64,000 nucleotides of DNA, from the NCBI RefSeq assembly GCF_004193775.1, contig NC_041005.1, positions 11,224,501-11,288,500 of the forward strand, written 5' to 3'. Source of the stretch: Glycine soja. Lineage: Eukaryota; Streptophyta; Magnoliopsida; Fabales; Fabaceae. Both the position numbers and the translations under genes were made by a program. The notes beneath the pieces are model-generated. The model did not search any database and was not told where the DNA came from. It saw only the letters and a list, made by a program, of their open reading frames with translations. Shown piece by piece: positions 35,976-48,700 of this stretch (its first letter is position 1; each line of letters begins with the position of its first letter).

Positions 35976-38815
35976 TGTTAAGTCAAAAAGACATTCTGTC
36001 TTAAAGACGAATCAAAACCCTTAATTATTTTGATTTGGTGTAAATAAATACAAAGGTTAAAAGTTGCATCTTATGCAAAATCAGCATTTGATATTTGTAT
36101 TTGATGATTTATCGAAACATGTCTGAGATGTCTGCGTCTAATGTTTCAAACGATAGGAAAATAGACTCATGATCTGATATGACATTTAAGATGACATTTA
36201 AGACTTCATTTAATACTGTGTGCTTGAAATTTCTTTTGCAGAAAAATTCTCCTAAGATCCATCAAATCCTATGAAGAATAAATGAAGTCAAGGTTTGAAA
36301 TTCCTCAATTGCCATCAAAAGAAGAGCTCTATTGTACCATACCTGCTTTGACATAAAGGAAGTGACTATCTATTGTAGTACTCAACACACAAACTTCGAA
36401 GAATGGACTCTCTGCATGAGGAAAGGGCATGCATTTAATGCCCCAACAGCCACATTCATTAGATGAAGATCAAGTGAAGAAATCTACCCTTTATGAGACA
36501 ACGAACAATTAAAGATAAGACTTATATAAACCAAAAGCTTTGAAGAATTAGTGTATCAACCTTGCACGAAAAAACATTCATTATTATTTTCGCAAAAAAC
36601 TTTCAGTATATTCTTGTAAAGTCAGGATACCTTGAACATATTGACATAAAAAGACAAAGTGTTAATTGTATATTTATCTATAAGACGATTCTAGATTTAG
36701 TCTCTGTGCAAACTCGAACTATAAATCTCTTCTGATTTGTTTAAAGCTAACAATAACTTGGTAGGACAAAGAATACTGGGTGTTAATCAAACTTGTGCAA
36801 AGCTTGATTTGTAGAGTCATAAGTGATTGTGAAGTCAAGATTTGAAATTCCTCAATTGCCATCAAAAGAAGAGCTCTATTGTACCAGACCTGCTTTGACA
36901 TAAAGGAAGTGACTATCTATTGTAGTACTCAACACACAAACTTCGAAGAATGGACTCTCTGCATGAGGAAAGGGCATGCATTTAATGCCCCAACAGCCAC
37001 ATTCATTAGATGAAGATCAAGTGAAGAAATCTACCCTTTATGAGACAACGAACAATTAAAGATAAGGCTTATATAAACCAAAAGCTTTGAAGAATTAGTG
37101 TATCAACCTTGCACGAAAAAACATTCATTATTGTTTTCGCAAAAAACTTTCAGTATATTCTTGTAAAGTCAGGATACCTTGAACATATTGACATAAAAAG
37201 ACAAAGTGTTAATTGTATATTTATCTATAAGACGATTCTAGATTTAGTCTCTGTGCAAACTCGAACTATAAATCTCTTCTGATTTGTTTAAAGCTAACAA
37301 TAACTTGGTAGGACAAAGAATACTGGGTGTTAATCAAACTTGTGCAAAGCTTGATTTGTAGAGTCATAAGTGATTGTGAAGTCAAGATTTGAAATTCCTC
37401 AATTGCCATCAAAAGAAGAGCTCTATTGTACCAGACCTGCTTTGACATAAAGGAAGTGACTATCTATTGTAGTACTCAACACACAAACTTCGAAGAATGG
37501 ACTCTCTGCATGAGGAAAGGGCATGCATTTAATGCCCCAACAGCCACATTCATTAGATGAAGATCAAGTGAAGAAATCTACCCTTTATGAGACAACGAAC
37601 AATTAAAGATAAGACTTATATAAACCAAAAGCTTTGAAGAATTAGTGTATCAACCTTGCACGAAAAAACATTCATTATTATTTTCGCAAAAAAACTTTCA
37701 GTATATTCTTGTAAAGTCAGGATACCTTGAACATATTGACATAAAAAGACAAAGTGTTAATTGTATATTTATCTATAAGACGATTCTAGATTTAGTCTCT
37801 GTGCAAACTCGAACTATAAATCTCTTCTGATTTGTTTAAAGCTAACAATAACTTGGTAGGACAAAGAATACTGGGTGTTAATCAAACTTGTGCAAAGCTT
37901 GATTTGTAGAGTCATAAGTGATTGTGAAGTCAAGATTTGAAATTCCTCAATTGCCATCAAAAGAAGAGCTCTATTGTACCAGACCTGCTTTGACATAAAG
38001 GAAGTGACTATCTATTGTAGTACTCAACACACAAACTTCGAAGAATGGACTCTCTGCATGAGGAAAGGGCATGCATTTAATGCCCCAACAGCCACATTCA
38101 TTAGATGAAGATCAAGTGAAGAAATCTACCCTTTATGAGACAACGAACAATTAAAGATAAGACTTATATAAACCAAAAGCTTTGAAGAATTAGTGTATCA
38201 ACCTTGCACGAAAAAACATTCATTATTATTTTCGCAAAAAAACTTTCAGTATATTCTTGTAAAGTCAGGATACCTTGAACATATTGACATAAAAAGACAA
38301 AGTGTTAATTGTATATTTATCTATAAGACGATTCTAGATTTAGTCTCTGTGCAAACTCGAACTATAAATCTCTTCTGATTTGTTTAAAGCTAACAATAAC
38401 TTGGTAGGACAAAGAATACTGGGTGTTAATCAAACTTGTGCAAAGCTTGATTTGTAGAGTCAGAAGTGGTCGTGACACAATACTTGTCACTTATGAGAAG
38501 TTAGTGGAATTTAATGTTTTGCCAAAAACTAAATGTAGTCTTAGTGGTAGAAATAAACCAATACAACTCTCTGAGTCTTATTTACTTTCCCTTTGCTTTC
38601 AATTGACCTAAGGTTTGAATTTGTTCTTAGTCTTTTGCAAACATCTTGTGCTTAACATGTTTGTTTTCCATCATTTGATTGTGTTTTTCAAAAGATCTAT
38701 TATCTGTTTTTGCAAAGTTTCTTCACTAGACAAAAACTTAGATTGATTGTGAAAATGCTTTAAAAATTTCTAAAATCAGAATTCAACCTCCCTTTTTGTG
38801 ATATTTACCTTTACA
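35976..38815 (+). repeat. 3' LTR enlarged by an internal tandem array
   Basis: It starts TGTTAAGTC after a GGGGGAGAT polypurine tract and ends CCTTTACA. Without the extra tandem copies it would be about 1.2 kb. It contains the TATA-bearing core promoter within the amplified unit. Confidence 0.65.
36284..38473 (+). repeat. Four tandem copies of a 547/548-bp unit containing the LTR promoter
   Basis: Units start at 36284, 36831, 37378 and 37926. They are almost identical: the differences I see are ATACC/AGACC, AAGACTT/AAGGCTT, ATTATTATTT/ATTATTGTTT and one extra A in the CGCAAAAAA run of the last two. Each unit holds ACTTATATAAACC (a TATA box, e.g. near 36511) and the downstream transcript-start region. 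The array ends where GTAGAGTCATAAGTGAT changes to GTAGAGTCAGAAGTGGT. Confidence 0.95.
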
Positions 38816-38999
38816 CTGTGAATTATAATTTATGGATTTAGCAAATTACTATTATTATTATTATTTTATTGTTGCAATTTTCTTGATTACGAAGGTTGAA
38901 TGGGAAATTCATAATGATTGTTCAACAACATGGTGTAAATACCTCTGGTTGGTTTGTTTTCTTTTGTTGTTCCAACCAACTCATTTTTTTTCTTTTGAA

Positions 39000-39331
39000 T
39001 AAATACCTATTTTGGTTCTTGAAAGTGTGAGATTGTGACAAATTGATCCCTAAAAGATGTAAAATTCAAATTTAGTCTCTTAATATGTAAAATGTGCAAC
39101 AAATTTGTCCTATAGTTAAATTTGTGAGATCATTTTGTGATTAACTTGCAATTAAGTTGTATCTTTTGAGGACCAATTTGATGTAAAGTTTAGGAATCAA
39201 TTTGTAATTAAATTATTCGTAGGACTGTTTTGTCGTACTTTTTGTATATTTGGGACTAAATTTGAATTTTACATTTTAAGGGACCAATTTATCATGGTCT
39301 CACACTTTTAGGAACCAAAATGAGTATTTAC
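39000..39331. mobile_element. MITE with terminal inverted repeats of about 80 bp
   Basis: The left end AAATACCTATTTTGGTTCTT reads on through TGTAAAATTCAAATTTAGTC. The right end is its reverse complement with about 15% mismatch, leaving a short middle. No transposase fits. Long TIRs suggest a Mutator-type or unclassified MITE. A target duplication is not clear. It lies about 370 bp upstream of the TIM44 start codon. Confidence 0.75.
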
Positions 39332-39492
39332 TGTTTCTTTCATTATTCCATTGCAAGGGAAAGGAAGGGGGTAAGCAAAAATTATTTCTAGAAAGTTATA
39401 AGAATATATTAGAAGGATATTTAAGAGAAATGAAAAGAAGAAAGAAATGGGAGGTATATTCATTAGATAGGGGAGGTATATTTATCATTTGC

Positions 39493-39500
39493 AACCCTAA
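39493..39500 (+). promoter_or_regulatory. telo-box (AACCCTAA) in the TIM44 promoter/leader
   Basis: AACCCTAA lies about 200 bp before the TIM44 ATG. Telo-boxes are common near the start of plant genes for translation and mitochondrial biogenesis (established knowledge); function here is inferred from position. Confidence 0.45.
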
Positions 39501-39700
39501 GCCCAGAGCGCAAGATACAAAGAGTAAGCAAGTACACTATTGATTCTCTTTCTTCTTGCAGCATAGCACAACACAGCAGTTACGCAAGGTCTTTATTTGT
39601 TCTTCCTCAAGCACCGGCAACGCAAACGGATGCATTACAAAAAATAAAATGAGATAAGAAATTAAAAGAAGACGACGTTCTCTCTTGGTTTTGATTCCCA

Positions 39701-42700
39701 ATGGCAACGCGAAAGCTGATTCGTGATTTGTTACTCTCCAAACGATCCCTTCTTCACCACCAGGTTCCTTTTATTTCATTTCCTTTTTAACAACAAATTT
39801 TATCTCTCTTTTTATATTTATTCATTTATTTACAGGGTTGGAGTAGGAGTAGAAGGTTACCTTTGGTTTGGGAAGATAGGCGTAGATACAGTGTCTTCAA
39901 TGAGTTCTCTAAGAACATTAAAGGCCAAGCTGTTAGGTATTCATTCCTCTCTCTCTCTCTAAGAAAATTTATTTGGAGATAACAAAATGAAAGAATAGAC
40001 CTAACCTTTTGTATTTGGAGATAACAAAGCTTGAGCTTCTAACTGTTTATGGATTTCATGGCCTTGTATATTTTGTCTTGTTGATTCTTTCTGAAGGGTG
40101 TTACGTTATGCCCTATTTGTTTCTTGTCTTTGATGGTTGCAGAAACCAAGAATTCCAACAGTCTGTCAAGGAGCTGAAAGAAAAAGCAGATGAACTTAAA
40201 GGGGTAAAAGAAGAGCTGAAAGAAAGGTAAGTGTGTTACTGATTAATAGGCTGAGACATACCATTATATGTCAAGGCTGGCTCAACACTTCAATGGAGGG
40301 CCTAAGATGGTTAAGTGGATAATGCAGAACAAAGCAAAAAACTGAGAAGCTGTACAAACAAGTGGATGAAGCGTGGACAGAAGCTGAAGCTGCTGCAAAG
40401 AAGGTATAATCGAAGGTCATCTTCAATTTCTACTCTGGATTAGTAATGGAAATTAGTTATGAGAAAAGGGGGTAAAAAAGAACCTCACTTCTGATGCTCT
40501 GTAGTCTTATTGGAAAATGCTATATAAACAACTCTAAGGTGTTCATCACTGCATACCTAGAGTACAAAGTCATTGGAGAGCATGTGTAATTGTGTAGAAG
40601 AGTCTAATGCGACCTTACACTCTAGGTACCCATTTAATGGTATAAAAATGTTTTTTTTTTGTTAGGTAAAGTGATGCATACCTTGGATTGCTATTTATCT
40701 TTTCATTCTTCCCTTGTTTGTTTGTGCAGCTAAATGCAATTGTTATTAAAGTTGTTGATGGGAACATGGGATCCATATATCTATTTTGAATAAGCTGACA
40801 TGCTTCCTGGAATTTAATTATACATTTTGCAGGTTTCTTACAATGTTAAAGAGAAGATTTCAGCTGCATCAGAGGAGGTCTGTTTATGATTTACAACTCT
40901 GTTGGTGAATATGATTGACCATTGATAGGTTATTGGCATTGCTCTTGTTAAATTAGGTGAAGGAAACTTTTGGGATAGGAAAGCAGGATTCTTCAGGATC
41001 AACTGATTCTTCAACAAAACAGGGTGCTGATGCAAATGGAGGAAATCAGACATCACGTGAGGAAGAGAAAAATCAGCAATCTGGGTCTAGTAAGGATGCT
41101 GATTCGTTGTTTGGCAAATTTAAATCAACTATTTCCTCTCCAAATGTTTCTGCTGCCTTCCAAAAATTAAAGGATGCAAAGTTAGTTGACATAACCAAAA
41201 AAGGTTATGACATAGTAAAAGAGGAGTTAAGTAGTACCCCGACTAAGAGAAAGCGAGTTCCTTTTGCATCAAGTGGTGAAACAAGTACAAGAACAGATCT
41301 TGTTGTTATGCCATCTAAACAATCTTGGTGGAGTAAGAAGTTTGATGAGTTCAGGGAGAAGGTAAACTTAGTTGCAGTTCTTTTTTAATTGGATTGTCGG
41401 GAAAAGCATTCCATTGAATTATCTTCTCTGCATTTTCATAAAGGTGAAAGGCCATCCAGTATCCAAGCGATTCCTTAAGTATAGTGACCCAGTGAAGACA
41501 AAGGGCCAGGAGGTATGTTCTACTCCCGACTCCACTCCTGAGGTTCTTTATTCTACTAAAATAATTATTCCTTTGACTGCACTTTGTTGTATAACAATAT
41601 GATATATTGTGCAGCTTGCCTCAATTGCATTCATAAATATTAGTGTCCTATGTGATAATTCATGATTGTGAATGGAGGGAATATGTTACATATTTAACTT
41701 CTGAGTCACCTTTTGTTTGCATGCTATTTTATATATATATTGGAATTGACAGATAGTAGAGGACTTGCGGGAAAGATATGAGACCAGTGACAGCCCCATT
41801 ATTCACAAAATACAGGAGTATGTCATTGAGTTTCTCTTTGCACTTATTCTTGTTCTTGGAAATTAGAACTACCAAATGATTGGTTACTGTTAATAGTTAC
41901 ACATGCTGCAATATTTGTCTGGTTATAGCATAGTTGTCAATACCGGCGTAACGGAGTGGAGTGGCCGACCCCAAAAGTGGGATAGCAGGATAGCGGATGG
42001 CGGGATGACCGCTTTTCTAATGTGTTTTTTTATACATGTTAAATAATTAATAATATGTATATATATAAGTTCAAAAACAGTAAAATAACTAAAAACATAG
42101 TTACTTAAACAAAAGTTACAAAACAAAAAGTTACATTCTCTTTCATGCACTCAATTATCACAAAAGTCCAAAAAAAAAAATCATTCATGATTGTATGATG
42201 ATAGAGAGCTCATTTTATCATCTAATGTAACCAATTAAATACAAAAAAAGCTCCTGTCATTTTATCATCTAACGTAACCAATTAAAATGTATAAAAATTG
42301 AAACCAACAAAAATTGAAAAATTAAACAAAAGTTCCTATATTCATCGGAACTAAGTACAAAAAGATTAAATGAACCACGTACCCTAGAATGGTAATGACA
42401 TACCCATTTCATCCCAGAAAACAAATAACACACCCATCGAAAAATAATAATAATAGTATAATACACAAATACTTCATTATTTTAAATGCTTCAACATTTC
42501 ATATTTCTTTTTATCTTTTTTTATCACATTCTGTTTAGGTATCAACTAGCACATTGGATATTCATATAACATTTTTTAAAAAAAATAATAAAATCACACG
42601 CATTAATACAGCTAGCACTTCTCACTTGGCATCATTTCATTCAATTTTCACTTCTCATATTGCACGCCTTCCTCACCATACAAAAATTGAAACCAACAGC

Positions 42701-45700
42701 TCATGGCACCCACAGTCCCACACTGAAAAAAAGGGCAATTAAATAATTAGGAAAACAAAAAATATAGGAAACCTCAAGCAAGGTGGCGGCGCAGCTCTAC
42801 AGTGTCACAGACTCGCGTGCTCCTGGGCGTGGAGGAGGTGGCGGCGCTCGCCGGTGTCGCAGCGTCACCGGCGTCGCAGCGTCGTTTGGGTCGCAGCCTC
42901 GCCGGGGTATCGCAGCAACGCTAGGTCTGGAGAGCAGCAAGGTTTTCGACTTCCAGCAACGCAAGCCCTGACCAGGTAATACCAAAACAAAAATATCAAA
43001 AATACCCTCACTTTCCCGCATTAAGTGAGGGCATTTTCGGAATTTCCATGGCTTCACTGTAGCGGCACAAAAATCTGGTCCAAATCCTGCGCCGCTCCGC
43101 CGCGATAGTGGCCGCTCCAACCGCGCCGCTATGTCTGTCCCCGTCGCGGATGGGTGCCGCGCCGCTCCGCTCTGCCGCGACGCCCACGATTGACAACATA
43201 GGGTTATAGTCTAAATAGTAGTAATGTAAGATGCAAATTTAAGTACTAATTTACCGCACTTCTTTTACAGTATCAATGACAGTATGTTTCAAGAGACAGA
43301 TGCTGCAATTTCTTACAAGGAAATACGTCAACGGGATCCGTAGGCTTTCATGCCTTTTGTTTTTCTATCTTGGTCTTAGCATTTTATTGTTACTTTAATT
43401 GCTAACATCTTTTTTCTTTTATTTTGATTACATGGACCAGTTATTTTTCATTACCAGAATTTGTTGGGGAAGTACAGGAGGCAATAAAACCAGTGCTTAA
43501 TGCTTACATCAAGGTATAATCATTCCATATTTGAATTTGGCATAAGTTTATAGCCATTAGCCAATACTTATTTAGTATCATGTTGTAACAAATGACACTT
43601 GTATCACTTATAATCGCTTTTACATCTCATTGTTAGTTAATCTGTTAGCACCTATCTTTCTTTTAGAACAAATCCTCAGCATCATCGCCAGTTGTAAGTT
43701 GTAACTGAAATGAATATTTTCATTCCAAGCCAAGTGTTTAATCTTTACCCTTCCAAAATAAGATAATAGGGTAAACTGGATGATGGTGATGTAAGGTTTG
43801 AGCAACAAATATGTATTACAGTTTGAGATCTAAGTTATAGATTATAGATAATTGGGCTATATATATTTTTAATTATAATGTTTGATTTGCTCAATTGATG
43901 ACAAATTGTAATCATTAGGCAAGAGCCTTTTTTTTAATAATCATTTTGAAAAGGAAAACCTTCAATTAGGTTAAACTATTGGATTTAATGCTATGTTTAG
44001 TGAGAATCATTTAGTGAAAAAGAAGGGAAGTGTTGTCATCAAATATTGCTTAAGAAAGAAAACGGTCTGCCTGGTTGGATGTGGGGGGTCCATTAGCATG
44101 AAATGGTGGTTTGAGGATTTGGACTTCGGAGATTTGAAGTGTGTAGTTGCAGTCATTAGTTAAAGCTGGAGAAGTTGGCTAATGAAGTGGAAGAAGTTGA
44201 CCAATTAAATTATAAGTTGTTAAAAAAATTGTTATGTGCATCACTTGTTAATACAAAACCTGATAGCAATGGACAAAGTACTATGTCTAAGATTTGCTCT
44301 AAATCTATTAGTTGGTTGAGCAGATGCATTTATGATTTATGAATCAGTTTTTAATTATATATACAGGGAGACGTTGAAACATTAAAGAAGTATTGTAGCC
44401 CTGAGCTGATTGAACGTTGTAAAGCAGAGCATAATGCTTACCAAAGTCATGGTATATTCTTTGATAACAAGGTGAGATTCACATTTTTTTGAATCTTTAT
44501 TGTTTCTTTCTGTTCAATTACATTTTGTTTTGAATGAGGTTGATAGTACCATACCATATTGAGCATGTTAAAGTGTTCCCAAAAAATGTGTTTTCATTTT
44601 AACTCAACTTCTTGAGTTCTTGATAGTATATTTGATACGGTTAAGTGAAGAAAAAAAATTCATAAAATGAAATAACCTTGTATCTTCTTTGCTTGAACCA
44701 AAATTCAATCCTGATCAACTTGATAAAATATAACATAGGTAACATGGGTTCCGTCTTCCATGTGCAAATGATATAATATAGTTAGCTAATAGCTGTAGCT
44801 CAAAATAGAGTGGGAATGTGGGAGTATGGAACAAATATTTTCTATTAATGAAGAGAAACAGGACTGCTCCAAGTGCCATTTAGACAAGTGTAAAACATGT
44901 GGTTGTACACTTGTAGTTGTACTACCATTTACTTGTGTATCATGTGTCAAACTTTCACAAGTTATAGACTTGTTATTTTCCAAATGTTTTCTCATTTATC
45001 TCCTCTAACATGTGAATGAAATATGAAAGAAAGATTTTCTAAGGTTGGATCATAGTTTTACTCATAAATGATGCAATTCCATTTTACTTTTTTTCTCTCC
45101 GAATTTATCTTGGTTAAGCCAGTCTGACATCCTCTTGTGAATCTTACCCAATTATTTATACAGAAAAATATGATTAAGGTGCTTGTACCTACTAGGACTA
45201 GGCTATATAGTGTTTTTTATGTATTTAAATATTTAACTCTGCAGATTCTGCATGTATCTGATCTGGAAATAAGAGAGACCAAGATGATGGGCTCATCTCC
45301 AGTAATTATTGTAATGGTATGTAAATTATTAGTTCCAGAAGTTCATTGCTAATTTAGAAAATTTATTCTTATGCGGTAGAAATGAAAACTTACATGAATG
45401 ATTTTGTTAAATGAATTTTCACAGTTTCAAACTCAGCAAATCTATTGTGTACGTGATAGGAATGGGGCAATTACAGAAGGAGGCAAGGTAAATGCTGCGT
45501 TTTTAATGGTTTATATTTTTTAATTGCTACAATGTGAAAATGTCATATCAGTAAAAATTTCATGTAGTTTTTAACGTCCTATTTGAGAGAGCGGGTGCCT
45601 CTTTATAGTGTTAACTTTCTAATTCCATTAGTTTGCAAATTTTGCCTTCCTTTCCCCTCAATAATCTCAATGTAATTTGTGCCCATTCGTTTCCATGTTG

Positions 45701-48700
45701 AGCTGTTGATGTTCTGTCACCAGCTCATGCATCTCCTATCTATTAGAAATTATGGAAGGCATGGATCAAGTAAAGATGAATGGTGTATGTATTTTTATTT
45801 TTCACATTTAAATAAATATATAGTTATATACTATGGAAATGTTAGAACTCACAGTCACAGTGGTATGAAAAGCAGAAATTCAATATAACAGTGTTATTTA
45901 ATATGAAAGATAGCAGAAAGCTAGTACAGGAATTTAGAATGACAACCTGAGTGTGTGACTCCTTTTCCAGAGAAATATTTTCCTAAACAACCACCATTCC
46001 CCCCTACTCCTTTTTTCTCTCTCCTCACCTCCTTACATACTCCACCCCCTAACAGAATTTGTTAGAATCTCCTATGCCACTTTATGTAACTAACTCGCAC
46101 TCCCTAATCCTATTTTCTTTCTCCTAGAATAAACTTTCCATATAATGGGCCTATGTGACTCCTCACCAATATGAATATCAGTATGAATATTAGTATTATT
46201 CACTGGTGTCCTATCATTACTCCCCCCTGAAGAAACAGCCTTGTCCTCAAGGCTAAGTGCTTGAAATTGACTTTTCAGCAATGCCTCATCTTCCCAGGTA
46301 GTATCCTCAGCTGCTCCGCCCTTCCATTTAACCAGCCACTATTTGACTGGCTGCTCTCCTTCAAATATCTCTCTTGAAGCCAACAACTCCTCAGGTTCTT
46401 CATTTTCCTCCAACTCCATCTCCAACCCTTCAGGTAAAGATGCCTCTGCAGAATAACTCCCAATTGCCTTCTTCAATTGAGATACATGAAAAACGGGGTG
46501 CACCCTAGCTTCGTCTGGCAGTTTCAGTTTATACGACAAGCCCCCACCCTCTCCAAAATTGGGAAAGGTTCAAAGAACCTCGGAGCCAATTTCTGGTTAA
46601 TCCTCCTAGCTACAGTCATTTGTCTGTGAGGTTGGAGTTTCAAAAACACCCACTCTCCTACCTCGAATGATAGGTATCTTCGTTTCTTGTTAGCGTATTT
46701 CCTCATCAACTCTTGAGCATGAGTCAGGTGATGTTTCAACTATTGCAGTGCCTCATCTCTATCCATCAATTCTACTTCCACTGCTTCCACCCTGGTTTCT
46801 CCTTGCAAAACTCGAACCAATGTAGGAGGTTTTCTCCCATACACAGACTCAAAAGGAGTCACTCCAGTAGACACATGGAAGGTAGTATAGTACCACAATT
46901 CTGCCCACAACACCCAGAATGACCAATTCTTGGGCTGTTCAGATGCAAAACATCGCAAATAAGACTCTAAACACCTATTTACTTCCTCTGTCTGTCCATC
47001 CGTCTCGGGATGATACGAAGAGCTCATTTTTAGGACAGTACCCTGCAGTCGAAACAACTTCCAAAACAGGCTGACAAATAGAGGGTCTCGATCACTCATT
47101 ATTCACTGCTTATCCCATGTAAACGCACTATTTCCTTTGTAAACACTTCAGCCACCTTTCTATCTGTATAGGGATGGCGCAAGGGTATGAAATGAGCATA
47201 TTTGGATAACCTGTCAACCACCACAAATACTGCTTCAAATCCTTTAGACTTAGGGAGTCCCATGACAAAGTCTAAAGATATATCCTCCCAAATTTGAGCT
47301 GGAATTGGGAGTGGCTGCAGCAGACAAGCCGGTGATGATGCTGAATACTTTTGTCCTTGGCAAACGTCACAACTCTTCACAAAGTCCTGAATGGTAGTTT
47401 TCTTGCCTACCCAATATAAATTTCCTGCAACAATATAGGAATACAAGAAGATTTGGAGGACAGCACCAACCTATTCTAGTAGAATAACACTCCTTGTTGC
47501 AAGCTAAACATCGGCTGTGAAGCTGGATTCTCATGCAAGTCAGCTATCACCTGTTTTAAGAAAGGGTCTCGAAGAACTTCATGCTGTACTTGCTGCTCTT
47601 GCATCCAAATTGGAAATGAAGTGATGCTTTTCAAATCACCTTCTTCATATATGCGAGATAATGAATCAGCTGCTTTATTGTCCGGCCCAGGTTTGTAAAT
47701 GACCTCAAATTGGTAACCCAAGAGTTTAGCTATCCAATTTTGTTGGTCAGCTGTAGTAATCCTTTGTTGCAACAAGTGTCGAAGGCTTTTTTTGATCTGA
47801 ATACACCACAAATTTTCTACCCTGCAGGGGTCACCAGTGCTGCACTGCCAACACCAACACCATCAATTCCTTCTCATATGCTGACTTGCTTAAATTATTC
47901 TCGGACAAGGCCTTGCTGAAATATGCTATTGGTTTCCTGTTTTGCATCAACACAGCTCCTACCCCTCTTCCGGAAGCATCGCATTCAATTTCAAATGGTT
48001 GATTAAAATCTGGAAGTGTCAACACAGGTGCTTGAGTCATCACCCCTTTTAGCTCCTCAAAAGCTTTTAATGCTTCTGTTCCTCAATTAAATCCTTCTTT
48101 CTTTTCCTTAATTCCGTGAGTGGCTTAGCCCGCATTCCATACCCTGTAATAAATTTTCTATGGTATCCCGTCAAACCCAAAAAAGCCCGTACACCTTGAC
48201 ATTATGAAGTACAAGCCAACTCACAATACTCCTTATTTTTTCTGGATCCACAGCCTCACCTTTTTCTGAAATTACATGATCCAAGTACTCCACTTGCCTT
48301 CTACCAAAGGCATTTTTTCTTATTAACCACTAATTTGTTTTCTTGAAGCGCCTTCAGAACTTGTGTTAGATGCTCCATATGTTCCTTCCATCCTTTGCTA
48401 AACACTAGAATATCATCAAAAAACACCAATGCAGTTTTCCTTAGGAAAGGTTTGAACACTTGGTTCATGGTAGATTGGAAGGTAGCTGGGGGGGCATTGG
48501 TCAACCCAAACGGCATAACCATAAATTCATAATGCCCTTCATGTGTGCGAAAGGCAGTTTTATGCATGTCCTCCTCCTTCACCCGGATTTGATGATACCT
48601 TGACTTCAAATCCAAATTAGGGAAATATGTAGCACCATGTAGTTCATCCAAAAGTTCCTCTACCACCGGAATGGGGTATTTGTCAGGTATCGTTACCTTA

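Larger units (their letters stand above)
28291..38815 (+). mobile_element. Non-autonomous LTR retroelement, 3' part, interrupted by nested LTRs
   Basis: Plus-strand fragments of a plant-transposon-type protein at 28320-28596 resume at 32520-32968 after a nested insertion. Further unrecognised frames follow, then a polypurine tract (GGGGGAGA at 35967-35974) and a TG..CA LTR ending at 38815. No RT, integrase or protease was recognised, so the element would depend on partners. The 5' LTR is not in the window. Confidence 0.55.

Noticed and set aside
36284..38473. Regular repeats suggesting a CRISPR-like array
   Set aside because: The units are 547/548 bp and contiguous with no spacers, in plant DNA. 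They are a tandem duplication within an LTR.
41929..43201. Mutator-type element in TIM44 intron 8
   Set aside because: The exact duplication is 8 bp, not 9, and the inverted ends are short, which fits hAT better.
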